From Paenibacillus sp. JZ16 (GTDB taxonomy: Bacteria; Bacillota; Bacilli; Paenibacillales; Paenibacillaceae): a stretch of 64,000 bases of DNA. Both the position numbers and the translations under genes were made by a program. The stretch's first letter is position 1. Each line of letters begins with the position of its first letter. The notes under the pieces are model-generated. The model was given only the letters and a program-made list of their open reading frames with translations, did no database searches and was not told the DNA's origin. This document shows, piece after piece, positions 17,151-27,603 of this stretch. The stretch lies in the NCBI RefSeq assembly GCF_015326965.1, contig NZ_CP017659.1, positions 992,001 through 1,056,000 of the forward strand. The letters run 5' to 3'.

Positions 17151-18158
17151 TCACTCCGCGTTTCGATGTACAGCCCGTAACGCAAATTCATGAAGATTGC
17201 GGAAACGCTGCCCTAGCAGCTCATACCCCTCGGCTCCAGGATGCAGACCATCCGTCAGAAAGGCTTCATCCTCCGGACCGAACCAGTTCAAGCCATCCTG
17301 ATAGTATAACTGGCGATCGCCCCGATCCCTTAGCAGCTCCACGGTCTCACGGATCAATTCCCGCATGAGGGGCAGGGTGAAGCCCTGCGAATTGAGCTGC
17401 GTTTCGCGGACGGTGCCATAAATCGGAGAAATGACAAGCAGCGGGGTATCCCTGTGTTTGTCGCGTATCGTCGCCAGCAGGCCAATCAGCAGCGGCTTGA
17501 ACATGCGAGGGCTTATGGTGCCCCCGCCATAGATGTTCACGCCAACACATATCGAGATAAAATCGGCAGGCAAGTCGCGAATCAGACGCCCGATCATAGG
17601 TTCCATGTGACAGTTGCCGGAGAAGCCGAGATTGGTCAAGCTGAAGCCGCAGGCTTCGGCGGCAATGGCAGGCCAAGCGCGGGAGGGGCTGGAAGCCCCG
17701 ACGCACTGCGTAATGGAGCTCCCGTACGTAATCCAGCGGGGACGGGTATCCTGCAGTGTGACTCCGACGGCATGGGCATCAATCCGTAGGCCGGAGACGG
17801 TTATTCCTATATTTTGAGGGAGCCAAATCTCCAAATCCTTGATTCCGTCCTTAAGTCCGCTGAACAAGGCTTCTGTGGCTCCAACGGGCAGGCTGAGCGT
17901 CTGGCATAATTCCCCGTCTGCCATGCAATCCATGGCGGCGGCGTCCGAAAGCGGTGCAAAAGAAACTGCCACCTCGGTGGAGTCCGTCCGCAGCCGCAGG
18001 CGAACACCGGCACATATCTCGGCTTTGCCATCGATTCCCGCAGGCGGGTACAGCTCGTAATCCATGTAAGGAATCCGCCATGGCTTGATACCATCCTCCC
18101 GGTGCTCGAGCGACACGGCACCGTGAAACCACTCATCCGTTAATGGAAGCTGCCTCAC
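17151..18158 (-). CDS. SGNH/GDSL hydrolase, probable carbohydrate esterase
   Basis: A 335-residue cytosolic SGNH hydrolase (no signal peptide). The N-terminal 130 residues form a beta-rich domain. The SGNH blocks follow: Ser in TYGSSITQ, Gly in GFSGNC, Asn in VGVNIYGG, and Asp/His in DGLHPGAEGY. It probably removes acetyl groups from imported oligosaccharides. Its GTG start overlaps the FAD gene stop as GTGA. It is the last gene of an operon running from the sensor kinase at 27547. Substrate inferred from the GH130 neighbour only. Confidence 0.85.
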   Translation of the reverse strand: MRQLPLTDEWFHGAVSLEHREDGIKPWRIPYMDYELYPPAGIDGKAEICAGVRLRLRTDSTEVAVSFAPLSDAAAMDCMADGELCQTLSLPVGATEALFSGLKDGIKDLEIWLPQNIGITVSGLRIDAHAVGVTLQDTRPRWITYGSSITQCVGASSPSRAWPAIAAEACGFSLTNLGFSGNCHMEPMIGRLIRDLPADFISICVGVNIYGGGTISPRMFKPLLIGLLATIRDKHRDTPLLVISPIYGTVRETQLNSQGFTLPLMRELIRETVELLRDRGDRQLYYQDGLNWFGPEDEAFLTDGLHPGAEGYELLGQRFRNLHEFALRAVHRNAE

Positions 18159-19531
18159 GGTGCACCCCTTTGCTTCTGCTTCTCAGCCGGAATGAAATCT
18201 TCTCCCAGCCATACATCCTGCTCCAGCAGCCGCTGCTGAAGCTCGGTTACGGAAATGCCGCGAGAACCGGTGCCGTCCCGCAGCGCCAATGCCGCTGCCG
18301 TTCCCGAGGCCTGGCCCATGGAGAAGCAGTTCGGCATCACCCGAAGGGAGCCTTGCACTGCTCGGTCCGAGGATACGCAGCGTCCGGCAACCCAAAGATT
18401 GTCGATGCCAACCGGCAGCATGATCCGGTACGGTACGCCGTGTGAAACCCCGGGCGGCAGATGGTTAAAGGTCATCTCGCTTTTGCTGTTGGCGAGATGA
18501 ATATCGATGTAGTATGCGTTGCGGGCAATATCATCCGGGAAGGAACGCGCAGCAAGGAAGTCATCGACCGTCAGGATATAGTCTCCTTCAATCCGCCGCG
18601 TCTCCCGGATGCCGAGCTGCTCACCGCTCGCTACCATATGGGCGCGCTCAAAGCCGGGCACATAGCGGCGGAAAAACTGCAACTGGCGTTCCGCTGTGCG
18701 GCGTCCTTCAATCGCCCCCCGCGTCAAATCCTCGGCAAGGGTGCCGTCCACGCCGAATACATGGCCGAAGTTGACGCCTACCAAATCGTCGCTGACCCAG
18801 GCAAGGCCGGAGATCGACTTACGGCCCTCCGGCAGCGCACCGTCCTCGATCGCCAGCTCCACCGTCTTGTGCAGTTGGCCCGTATCCCCGCTCTCCTCCA
18901 GGTAACGTCTGAACGTTGGACGGTCCACATTCGCAAGCAGATAGCACATGCTGCCGGGCTGAAGTTCGCCCGCTTCCCCGCCCTTCTGAAAAGGAACTCC
19001 CGCCAGTGCGGCAATATCGCCATCTCCCGAGCAATCGATAATATACCTGCAGGGGATGAAAGAACGTCCTGTTTTGTTAACAATAACGACACCATCAACC
19101 TTCCGGTGATCCTCTGACCGGACAACATCATAAACAAAGGTGTGATACAGCGGCGTCACACCGCTTTCCAGAATGGCATCGTCATAAACCCGTTTCAGCA
19201 CTTCGGGATCGATCGGCACCCAATCCAGCATTTCTTGATATTCCTCACGGTACTGAGGATCGCATGCCTGCTTCATCCGTTCCATCAATTGAAGGCCGAG
19301 ACCGCGGATAATCGGCTTCCGCTTATCCGTAAAGGGACAGAAAGCCGGAACGAGCGCAACCGTACCCATACCGCCGAGGAACCCTCGCTGCTCCACCAGC
19401 ATCGTTTGCGCTCCACCTTTCGCAGCGGCAATGGCCGCGGCGATGCCGGAAGCGCCTCCGCCGATGACAAGCACATCCACCTCGCGGGCAACTGGAATAC
19501 TGGCAGATGGCAACGTAATATGTCCTTTCAT
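18155..19531 (-). CDS. FAD-dependent oxidoreductase
   Basis: A 458-residue flavoprotein of the FAD_oxidored group. The dinucleotide fold is at about 19-48 (VLVIGGGASGIAAAIAAAKG), a conserved FLGGMGT loop follows, and the C-terminal FAD contact is GRCVSSDRAVQGSLRVMP with GQASGTAAAL. GGGGAGG precedes the ATG. Such enzymes occur in sugar-utilisation operons of Bacillota, Bacteroidota and Planctomycetota without a settled reaction. Placement between a GH130 phosphorylase and an esterase suggests oxidation of a sugar or glycoside. Confidence 0.85.
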   Translation of the reverse strand: MKGHITLPSASIPVAREVDVLVIGGGASGIAAAIAAAKGGAQTMLVEQRGFLGGMGTVALVPAFCPFTDKRKPIIRGLGLQLMERMKQACDPQYREEYQEMLDWVPIDPEVLKRVYDDAILESGVTPLYHTFVYDVVRSEDHRKVDGVVIVNKTGRSFIPCRYIIDCSGDGDIAALAGVPFQKGGEAGELQPGSMCYLLANVDRPTFRRYLEESGDTGQLHKTVELAIEDGALPEGRKSISGLAWVSDDLVGVNFGHVFGVDGTLAEDLTRGAIEGRRTAERQLQFFRRYVPGFERAHMVASGEQLGIRETRRIEGDYILTVDDFLAARSFPDDIARNAYYIDIHLANSKSEMTFNHLPPGVSHGVPYRIMLPVGIDNLWVAGRCVSSDRAVQGSLRVMPNCFSMGQASGTAAALALRDGTGSRGISVTELQQRLLEQDVWLGEDFIPAEKQKQRGAP

Positions 19532-19570
19532 AGAAACCTCCCCATTCTGTATAGCTTTAACATGTCATCA

Positions 19571-20590
19571 TTACGTATGGACTGTGCCTTTCAGACAAAG
19601 ATGCAGCAATTCATCTACATGCGCTGTTGCCAGGCATTCTACGGTATCGGCAGCGCCGTAGTAGATTTTGACCTCCCCGGTATCTTCCAAAATCATGCCC
19701 CCAGGAAAAATAACATGATTGCGGAAGCCCCCATCGGTCTCATAATCGGCTTCCGGAGCAAGCAGCGGCGTCTCGGCTCTGCCGATGATCCGGCTGGGAT
19801 CGGCAAGATCCAGCAGTAAAATCCCGGACGTATAACGCTTCTTCCAGCTGTCCTCCCAGCCGTTCTTGCCTCTGCTGGGATCGATGTCCACGGCATGGAA
19901 CAGGGTCAGCCAGCCTTTGTCCGTTTTGACGGGGGGAGCGCCTGGGCCTACCTTGTCATTGGCATAAGCTACATCTTCAACCGCCAGCAGCAGCTTGGAG
20001 TTTCCCCAGTATTTCAGGTCAGGCGAGTCGCTCATCCACATGTCGAAGCGGTCTATCCCGCCCCGGCTGTATACAGGCATCGGACGCTCCAGCCGGACGT
20101 ACTTGCCCCCGATCCGCTCCGGGAACAATACCATGTTGCGGTTATCCGGCAGCGATAGGCTTAGCACCTCGAAGGATCTGAAATCTTCGGTGACGGCGAT
20201 GCCGCCGCGGAGCCCGTGCTTGGTGTCGACCGCAAAGCACATATAACATTGTTCGCCGATTACCGTTAGACGCGGGTCATACACGCGGATGACCTCTTCA
20301 TCATGCCAGAACCAGCACGGTTCCGGCTGCACATCCCACTTTATGCCGTCATCGCTGAAGGCCAGCCCAAGATTCGTTGTATGATGAGGGGCAACAATCC
20401 CTTTAAGTTCATCACCGTAGTCATTGCGAAAAACCATCACATATTTGCCTTTAAATTTGGTGACTCCGGCATTAAAGACCATCGCCGGACCGTAGGGCAC
20501 ATCACCCGGAGTCAGAATCGGATTCGCGGAATGCCGGGTCATGATCGGGTTGGAAAACAAAGGTCCCACTATAATATCGCTCATATGCAT
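19571..20590 (-). CDS. GH130 glycoside phosphorylase
   Basis: A protein of about 339 residues of glycoside hydrolase family 130. Members phosphorolyse beta-mannosides, giving mannose 1-phosphate, although some hydrolyse. Family landmarks are NPILTPGDVPYGPAMVFNAG, VIRVYDPRLTVI (the Asp is the expected general acid), GAPPVKTDKGWLTLFHAVD and the late EVKIYYGAADTV. AAGGAG serves ATG codons at 20590 and 20584; the first is used here. The cytosolic location fits an intracellular beta-mannooligosaccharide pathway fed by the adjacent ABC importer. Confidence 0.88.
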   Translation of the reverse strand: MHMSDIIVGPLFSNPIMTRHSANPILTPGDVPYGPAMVFNAGVTKFKGKYVMVFRNDYGDELKGIVAPHHTTNLGLAFSDDGIKWDVQPEPCWFWHDEEVIRVYDPRLTVIGEQCYMCFAVDTKHGLRGGIAVTEDFRSFEVLSLSLPDNRNMVLFPERIGGKYVRLERPMPVYSRGGIDRFDMWMSDSPDLKYWGNSKLLLAVEDVAYANDKVGPGAPPVKTDKGWLTLFHAVDIDPSRGKNGWEDSWKKRYTSGILLLDLADPSRIIGRAETPLLAPEADYETDGGFRNHVIFPGGMILEDTGEVKIYYGAADTVECLATAHVDELLHLCLKGTVHT

Positions 20591-20618
20591 CAAACTCCTT
20601 ATATATGGAATTATGAAA

Positions 20619-21521
20619 TTAACCTTTGACTGAACCCGCCGTCACTTGAATAAAGGATTTGTTCGCCACAATATAAGCGAGAAGCATCGGCAAAATCGAC
20701 AGGCATGCTCCCGCCATCATCAAATGGATCTGCATGGCCGCGGAAGAACCGTAACGGAGATTCGCCAGCCCGACGGTGAGCGTCTGCAGCTGCGGATTCG
20801 TCATCGTGAACACCAGCGGCAGAATGTATTCGTTCCAGACATGGCGGAAAGCAAACAGCCCGGCCACGCCAAGCCCTGGAGTCAGGAGCGGGAGAATAAT
20901 CCGGAAGAAGGTTCGGACAAAGCCGGAGCCGTCCACCATGGCCGCTTCGTCAAGCTCTCGGGGAATCGCTTTGAAGAAACCCAGCAGCATAAAAAATGTG
21001 CTGGAATGGGCGCTGATCAGAATCAGGATCACGCCCCACAGCGTGGTATTCAGGTTCAGCGCGACCATCAAATCAAATTGCGGGCGCAGCACGATAGCAC
21101 CGACAGATATAAACATCATCGACGCCTGCGTCGTCACATACAGGGATTTGCCTCGAAATTGGCGACGGTCCACCACATAAGCCGCCATGGCAGCTACCAG
21201 CAGGGTGCCAGCGGTAACCATAATGCTGACAAAAGCGCTGTTCCAGGTATAGCGGGCAAAATTAGCCTGCTTCCAGGCTTCGGCGTAATTGACGAACTGC
21301 AGCTTGGCCGGCAGCAGGCTGCCGCCGGTCATCATTTCGGCGCCGGTCTTGAGCGAACCGGACAATGTCATCAACAGCGGAAATAATGTCAGTATCGCCG
21401 TAATCAATAAGAACAGCCACATCACCGTACGGCCCACAATTCTGCCTGTGTGACCGGAAGGCGGGCAGGCGGTGATTTTGCCGCGCGCATCCGGCTGTTC
21501 GGGTAATACCTGTTCGTTCAT
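20619..21521 (-). CDS. Sugar ABC transporter permease, MalG type
   Basis: A 300-residue CUT1 permease with six transmembrane segments and the EAA loop DEAAMVDGSGFVRTFFRIILPLLTPG. It pairs with the MalF-type permease upstream. The start is the ATG at 21521, eight bases after GGAGG; the frame opens earlier without a better site. As usual for CUT1 systems in Bacillota there is no ATPase gene here; a shared MsmX-type ATPase elsewhere is expected. Confidence 0.9.
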   Translation of the reverse strand: MNEQVLPEQPDARGKITACPPSGHTGRIVGRTVMWLFLLITAILTLFPLLMTLSGSLKTGAEMMTGGSLLPAKLQFVNYAEAWKQANFARYTWNSAFVSIMVTAGTLLVAAMAAYVVDRRQFRGKSLYVTTQASMMFISVGAIVLRPQFDLMVALNLNTTLWGVILILISAHSSTFFMLLGFFKAIPRELDEAAMVDGSGFVRTFFRIILPLLTPGLGVAGLFAFRHVWNEYILPLVFTMTNPQLQTLTVGLANLRYGSSAAMQIHLMMAGACLSILPMLLAYIVANKSFIQVTAGSVKG

Positions 21522-21663
21522 CTTCTGAGCCTCCTGCACGCCTAATGATCAATCGATCTACGGCGTTGTTGTCAAATCGTAAGGGCCTTCGCTAAATTGG
21601 CGTCGAATGTTGCTTATAATACATGTTCACAAACCACGTGAAGTGGACTTTTTTATAGAAACT

Positions 21664-22563
21664 CTAATAAAGCTTGTTCATTTTACGGCTTAATAAGAAA
21701 TACAGGCCCGTAATCGCACCCACAATAACAGCGGTTGCGAAGCCTACCGCGCTGCCGTATCCAAGCTGCTGCTCCACTGGAGAACCCGTGGATACCGGGA
21801 ACAACAGTTTGTATAGATAGAGATACATGACCTCGGTTTTGCCTATCGGTCCGCCTTCCGTGATGAGCATAATGCTCTCATAGCCTTTCAAGGATGCGAT
21901 AATCGCGAGCATAATGACCAATTGGGCAACCGGAGCCAGCATCGGAAGCGTGATGCTCCAGAACCGTCTTCCGGCATTCGCGCCGTCCATGGCCGCACTT
22001 TCGTACAAATCCTGCGGAATGCTCTGCAATCCAGCCAGAAACAGCAGCATATAGTTACCAACCGCGCCCCATACCGCCACAAGAATGACCGTAAGCATCG
22101 CATGCTTTGGGCCGAGCCAGTCGATGGGCTGCGAGACAAGATGAAGCTTCATCAGTACAGTGTTTACCATCCCGTTATAGGAATTAAAGATCGTATAGAA
22201 CACTACGGATATAACCGCAGTGCTGATGATCGTCGGCATAAAATAGATCCCGCGCAGCAGTTTTCCGCCCCGCAGCTTGCCGTTCAGGATGACTGCCAGC
22301 AGGAGGGACAACGGCAGCGTCAGCAGCAGCTTGCCTCCGGCATAGATAAAGGTATTGCCAACCGATTCCCAGAACAGTGCATCGCGCATCAGGCGACGGA
22401 AATTGTCCAGACCAACGAACAGCGCATCTCCATATCCCGCATAGTCATAAAACATATAACGCAGCATCCATAACAAGGGATAGATGCCCAGAGCCACCGT
22501 CAAAATGATGCTCGGGGACAGAAACAGAGCATTCTCCTCCAGCCGTTTCCATTTAATACTCAC
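21664..22563 (-). CDS. Sugar ABC transporter permease, MalF type
   Basis: A 299-residue CUT1 permease with six transmembrane segments and EAA loop YESAAMDGANAGRRFWSITL. The start is a GTG at 22563, after AAGGAGGAAGCAATC. It forms the heterodimeric channel with the MalG-type protein. The 140-base gap to the next permease shows no terminator. Confidence 0.9.
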   Translation of the reverse strand: MSIKWKRLEENALFLSPSIILTVALGIYPLLWMLRYMFYDYAGYGDALFVGLDNFRRLMRDALFWESVGNTFIYAGGKLLLTLPLSLLLAVILNGKLRGGKLLRGIYFMPTIISTAVISVVFYTIFNSYNGMVNTVLMKLHLVSQPIDWLGPKHAMLTVILVAVWGAVGNYMLLFLAGLQSIPQDLYESAAMDGANAGRRFWSITLPMLAPVAQLVIMLAIIASLKGYESIMLITEGGPIGKTEVMYLYLYKLLFPVSTGSPVEQQLGYGSAVGFATAVIVGAITGLYFLLSRKMNKLY

Positions 22564-22635
22564 GATTGCTTCCTCCTTCGGGGAAAGAAAAGGGGCATCC
22601 ACCAAAAAAGCGTGCGGCAGCCCCATCCTTGCCTG

Positions 22636-24041
22636 TTATTCTCCCTGCGGTTTGGTTGGATTAAAGGCAGGGTTCGGTGTTACTTTGACCTCGCCTTTCT
22701 CCACCGCTTTGGACAATGCGGCGTTGTATCTTGTGTTTAAATCCTCCGTAATCGCTTTCAGGTCTTCATCGCTAAGCATATATTTGAAGAATGCATCCGC
22801 ATAGGTGGATCCCTCCGGAGTAACGTTTGGCGAAGCAGGCCAGAGCGAGTCGTGTTCCCCGACCAGGAAGCCTTCCATGCCATTGATGTCCGGATCTTTT
22901 GCCTGTTCTACAATGCTGGGCACAATGGCAATACCGAAGCCTTTTTCATGATAGGTCTTCAGAACCTCATCGCCGTACATATACTGCATGAACTTCCAAG
23001 CCGCTTCCTTATTGGCCGATTGGGCGCTGATGCCGAGCCACGTTCCGGCTGACACAATTTCGGAAGTTCCCTTAATCTGACCATCCAGCGTTGGAGCCAA
23101 CGCGCCCCCCAGTTGATTTCGGTCGGGAATTGGTCCATGTACACGCCTGGCTCCGTCGAGAAGGATAGATACATCCCGATTTTGCCTGCGGCGAATTGTG
23201 CGCGCAGCGGGTCGATGTCCAGCGCTTCCGCGCCAGGTAGAATGCTTCCGTCTTTATGCATTTGCTTGAAATATTCAATGACCTGCGAGTAAGGTTCAAA
23301 ATCGAATTGGCCTGTTTTCAGATCAAAGCCTAGTCCCTGATGACCGCTCAAAGAAAGAATCTCCCGGACGGAACGGTCAAATGCTTGCTTCGGATTTTTG
23401 AAGTTCAGCGCAAAACCATAGATGCCCTCGGCCTTGCTGACTTCTGTAATTTTCTTGGCATCCTCCACCATTTCCTGCAGCGACTTCGGAGGATTCTCGA
23501 TGCCCGCTTTGGCAAAGAGATCCTTGTTGTAGACCAGGCGCATGGTGAGGCCGGTATTGGCGAGCGAGTACACCTTGCCATCAAAACGGTTGACATCGTC
23601 GATCAGCAGGCTGCCGAACTTCGCTTTCAAGTCATCGGTAAAATACTCGTCAATCGGCGCGAGATACCCTTTTTTGACAAATCCGGATGTATTGGCGCTC
23701 TTTAGACGCAGCACATCCGGCGCCTGGTTGCTGGAAAATGCAATGTCGACGCTTTGCGCGTAATTCTCGGACATGACCGTCAATTCCACCTGGATGTTAT
23801 CGCCGTTAGTTTCATTGAACTTGTTGATTAATTCCTTGATATACTCCTGGTCATGACGGTCGTCAGTCCAGTATTTAAGCTGTACGGGTTGGCCCGTCTC
23901 GGTTGATGGTGCTGCCGTTCCTCCGTCAGACTTGCCATTCGTCGTACCGCCATTGCCATTGTTGTTGTCGCTCCCGCCGCAGCCTGCGATTCCGGCGGCC
24001 AGAATGAGGCTCAAGCCGAGACTTAACCATTTTTTTCGCAT
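22636..24041 (-). pseudogene. Sugar-binding lipoprotein (CUT1 importer), split by one missing base
   Basis: Two frames form one 468-residue extracellular solute-binding protein. The first starts at the ATG at 24041 (GGGG upstream) with a lipoprotein signal and lipobox AAGIAGCGG, then a long Asn/Gly linker and the binding fold to EINWG. At a run of six C (23105-23110; G6 on the coding strand) the frame is lost; one added G restores GGALAPTLDGQIKG and the rest (SAGTWLGISAQSANKEAAWK) to 22636. The length then equals exactly 469 codons. Because the operon otherwise looks intact, a homopolymer sequencing error is at least as likely as a true mutation. Confidence 0.88.
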
Positions 24042-24171
24042 ACATTCTACCCCTTTGATTAACGTTTGTATTGTGAGCTCGTTTTTAATTATAGAATCCC
24101 GTTCTCGGAAAAGGAGTGAGGCAAATTCACTCTCAAGGGATAGAATTCTATGGTCTCCTGCAGCACTCGCC

Positions 24172-25797
24172 TCATGCCTCCGACCGGTCCATGTGATAGC
24201 CCGCCCTGAAATCCGACGGTGTCTGGCCGGTGATCTTCTTAAACATCTCGCTGAAATATCTGCGCTCCTCATACCCTACCGCCGCAGCCACCTCCTGCAC
24301 CTGCGCTCCCTCCACCAGCAGCAGTCTCGCTTTTTGAATGCGTTCCGAGGTGATAAACTGCGTGACCGTCATCCCTGTCACTTGCTTGAATAAGCTGGAA
24401 AAGTAGCTGGCACTGAGATGCACATACGCGGCACATTCGCCAACGGTAATATCCTCGGACAAGCGGCCCTTGATATAGCCTATGGCATTATAGATAACCT
24501 TCTGTCCTTCGGATAAGCTGTTCCGGCGAACCAGCTCGGCTCCCTCCGTGCACAAGGCATGCAGATGACGCTGCAAAGAGGCCAGCGGCAGCCCCGCCGT
24601 CCCTTGTACCGTTCTGAATTTCTGAATCATCGGCTGTATCTCCGAATATGGAACCATTTCGTAAAGCGTGCGGATTGCTGAAGCGGCCAGCTCATCGTAC
24701 AGGCTGAGGAGATAATCCGGATTTTGCCGGGAGATCCGTTTCTGCAGCGCTTCCGAAATCTCGGACAGAATCGCGTCCGTCCGGACAGCATTGCCGGAAC
24801 GAAGAGCCAGCAGGAGCTCGTCCTTGTACTCCAATGCCAGCGGCTCCTGTCTTCCGCTCTGATGGATATCGTCATGCATAATGGCAGCATTGCCTTCGGT
24901 GAACAGGTGATGGGAGAGCGCTTGATGAGCCTGGCGATAGGAATCCGGGAGCCCGCTGATCTCCTCCACTCTGCCGCCGACCCCGATCGAGACCGTAAAC
25001 TTGGTGAATCGTTCAATATTCCGGCAGCACTGCTCGGCAATTTCGATCGGACTGGACGGTCCTGAAACGTTCAGTACGGCCAGGTACTGATCATGACGGG
25101 CACGGAAAAGAACGCTGTGCGCATAATGGGCAAGCGTCTCCTGCATAATATTCAACAGCGAGAACCGGATCAGCTCCATCTCTTTCACGGACTGCTCGGC
25201 AACCTGCTCCCGAAAACGATCAATTTCAATCAGCATCACCACGAAGCCGTGCGGATCAAGCTCAATATTCAGAAACTCCCATCGTTCCGATGCCTCTTCC
25301 CATGAAGTGCGGTGGCTTACGAGCAGCGTAAAGTATTCCTGCCGCAGCGCCGGCATGCTCTCGCGAAGCTTGTTCTCCATTTCCCTCAAACTTATCCGTT
25401 TGGACCTCTCTTCCATAACCTCTGCTTTGGCTCGCAGAACAGCCGACATCATATCTTCTTCGGTGAAGGGCTTCACCACAAAATCAAACGCCCCCAGCTG
25501 CACCGCCTGCTGCGCATATTCAAAGTCGGCGTAGCCACTAATCAGAATGACCTTGCAGTTGGGGTTCTCTTCCAGCAACAAACGCAGCATGCTCAACCCG
25601 TCCATGATCGGCATCCGGATATCGGTAATAACCAGATCCGGACGCAACCCGTTGATCAGCTTAAGCCCCTCTTCCCCATTGCTCGATACACCTGCAACCC
25701 GAATCCCCTGCTCTTCCCAATTCATCGCGGTCAGCCCGTCAACCACGCTTTTAATGTCGTCGATAATGCAAAGACTGATCGCTTCAGGATTGCTCAT
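24172..25797 (-). CDS. YesN-type response regulator with AraC DNA-binding domain
   Basis: A 541-residue regulator: REC domain at 1-125 (acidic IIDD, phosphoacceptor Asp in LVITDIRMPIMDG, Lys in FVVKPF), a long middle region, and two AraC-type HTHs at the C-terminus (TVGECAAYVHLSASYFSSLF and VQEVAAAVGYEERRYFSEMF). The start is the ATG at 25797, which overlaps the kinase stop by 14 bases. It should activate the importer/GH130 operon downstream; a TATAAT at about 24079-24084 in the 130-base gap may be an internal promoter for the binding protein. Confidence 0.9.
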   Translation of the reverse strand: MSNPEAISLCIIDDIKSVVDGLTAMNWEEQGIRVAGVSSNGEEGLKLINGLRPDLVITDIRMPIMDGLSMLRLLLEENPNCKVILISGYADFEYAQQAVQLGAFDFVVKPFTEEDMMSAVLRAKAEVMEERSKRISLREMENKLRESMPALRQEYFTLLVSHRTSWEEASERWEFLNIELDPHGFVVMLIEIDRFREQVAEQSVKEMELIRFSLLNIMQETLAHYAHSVLFRARHDQYLAVLNVSGPSSPIEIAEQCCRNIERFTKFTVSIGVGGRVEEISGLPDSYRQAHQALSHHLFTEGNAAIMHDDIHQSGRQEPLALEYKDELLLALRSGNAVRTDAILSEISEALQKRISRQNPDYLLSLYDELAASAIRTLYEMVPYSEIQPMIQKFRTVQGTAGLPLASLQRHLHALCTEGAELVRRNSLSEGQKVIYNAIGYIKGRLSEDITVGECAAYVHLSASYFSSLFKQVTGMTVTQFITSERIQKARLLLVEGAQVQEVAAAVGYEERRYFSEMFKKITGQTPSDFRAGYHMDRSEA

Positions 25798-27547
25798 CCA
25801 AATGCTCCCCTTTCTTGGGCAATGAAATCCGTATTTCGGTTCCGCGTTCCGGGGCACTGTCTACGTGAAACTCCGCACCGTCCCCATAATAGAGCCTGAG
25901 CCGCCGAATCAAATTGGACACCGCATATCCCTTCTTCGACTCCAGCAAAAAGAGTGCGCGCACTTGGGTCTCATCCATGCCCCTGCCGTTATCACGTACG
26001 GTAATCGTCCAGCATTTCTCATCCCCGCTAATTTCAATTTCGATTAGGCCGCCGTTCTTCAGGTCGCGAAAACCGTGCAAAATGCTGTTCTCCACCAGCG
26101 GCTGCAAAATGATTCGCGGAATCGAAAGCGATGACACCTCCGGTTCGCGTACATGGATCTCATAAGTGAATAAGTCTTCATAGCAGCTTAACTGCAGTTC
26201 CAAATACTGGCGCACATGTTCCAGCTCTTTCGACATTATCGTGATTTCCTGTCCATTGTTCAGCCCGAGTTGGAACAGGCGGGAGAGCGACATGACCATT
26301 TGCTGCGACGGTTCGATCTGCTTCAATTTCAATTTCCAGTAGATGGTGTTGAGCGTGTTGTACAGAAAATGCGGGTCCATCTGCGCTGACAGCGCCTTGA
26401 TCTCTGCCGTTCGCTTATGCGTCTGCGCTTCCGTTACCTCATCAATCAACACCACAATCTGTTCCAGCATCCGGTTAAACCGAAATCCCACTTGAGCCAG
26501 TTCATCTCCGCTGCCACTCTCAAAACGGGCGGTCAGATCGTTGTTCTCGACCCGCTTCATCACCTTCAGAAGCCCTTGCAGCGGCTTTAGCAAATAGCGT
26601 GAAAATGCGCCCGAAATCAACGTGGTCACGGTAAAAGCAGCCAGCGTAACCCCGGCGATCAGCCATTTGACGAATACCATGTCCTGGAGCACGTCAGCCC
26701 GGGAACGGATGGTGGTCATCGTCCAATCCGCTATGCCGAGACGGGCATAATTAAGCAGATAGGTTTGGCCGTCCAGATCAAAAGCCTGACTTCCCTCCGA
26801 GCGGTTCATCATGCCATTCAAATCTCCCGTCTCCACCGCCTGCCTGATCAGCTGTTCCTTCACGGGGTAAACCGTCTCTCCATCATCGTTAAGCAAGAAG
26901 CTGGACGCTCCTTCCGCGGTGTTTCCCTGCACGAGCTTGCGGAAGCCGTCCTCCCGGATATTCACGACAATATAAACACCGCTGACCGGTGTGTCAAAGA
27001 TCGGCTCCAGAATGAGCGAAATGACGCGTTCCTTCCCGGAGAAGAGCATATCCTCGTGACCTTCCACCCACAGGTTCTTTTTCTCCTGTTCGATGCGCTC
27101 ATATAGAACGGTATCCTCGAATGCGGTGAGCCGATTGCGGTTCATAGAAGAAGGATAAAATTCGCCAATCGGCGTAAATACGTAGATCGATTGGATAAGC
27201 GGCTCGGCGATCCGCGCCTGCGAGAAAACGTTATCAAGATCATTCAGATGCGTATAATATCTGCTGGCATCCCCGGAGGCGGCATCTCTCAGCATGTCGT
27301 AGAAAGGCTGGCTGATCATAAACGTCATCATAATCAGCATCAGTTTATTCAGCTTCTCATCCACGATCTGTGCGGACCTGACCACCGTGTCCTGCGTGAG
27401 CTTCAGCGCATTCTTTTCCAGTGTGGCAGCCGAGATATAATAAGACAATCCTCCGGTCATCAGGACAGAAAGCACGATGACAGCCAGAAAAGCGATCTTG
27501 AGTTTGTTGCGGAACGATTGCCTGCGGAGATACTCCAAGCTTTTCAC
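25784..27547 (-). CDS. YesM-type sensor histidine kinase
   Basis: A 587-residue membrane kinase with transmembrane segments at about 18-38 and 295-317 flanking an extracellular sensor domain, then HAMP (LKPLQGLLKVMKRVENNDL), His_kinase domain with the phospho-His in QMDPHFLYNTLNTIYW, and an HATPase with N-box LQPLVENSILHG and G-box DNGRGMD. It phosphorylates the adjacent YesN-type regulator. The annotated GTG start has GGAAGG very close; a TTG four codons in is an alternative. It is the first gene of the operon. Confidence 0.9.
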   Translation of the reverse strand: MKSLEYLRRQSFRNKLKIAFLAVIVLSVLMTGGLSYYISAATLEKNALKLTQDTVVRSAQIVDEKLNKLMLIMMTFMISQPFYDMLRDAASGDASRYYTHLNDLDNVFSQARIAEPLIQSIYVFTPIGEFYPSSMNRNRLTAFEDTVLYERIEQEKKNLWVEGHEDMLFSGKERVISLILEPIFDTPVSGVYIVVNIREDGFRKLVQGNTAEGASSFLLNDDGETVYPVKEQLIRQAVETGDLNGMMNRSEGSQAFDLDGQTYLLNYARLGIADWTMTTIRSRADVLQDMVFVKWLIAGVTLAAFTVTTLISGAFSRYLLKPLQGLLKVMKRVENNDLTARFESGSGDELAQVGFRFNRMLEQIVVLIDEVTEAQTHKRTAEIKALSAQMDPHFLYNTLNTIYWKLKLKQIEPSQQMVMSLSRLFQLGLNNGQEITIMSKELEHVRQYLELQLSCYEDLFTYEIHVREPEVSSLSIPRIILQPLVENSILHGFRDLKNGGLIEIEISGDEKCWTITVRDNGRGMDETQVRALFLLESKKGYAVSNLIRRLRLYYGDGAEFHVDSAPERGTEIRISLPKKGEHLDEQS

Positions 27548-27603
27548 GCCTTCCGTTACATTCTATTCTTTGATTATGTCACTGCATCCCCTGTACGACA
27601 ATG

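Noticed and set aside
20646..21386. 246-codon plus-strand frame opposite the MalG-type permease
   Set aside because: Shadow of the permease; extreme His/Arg/Gln content and no start signal.
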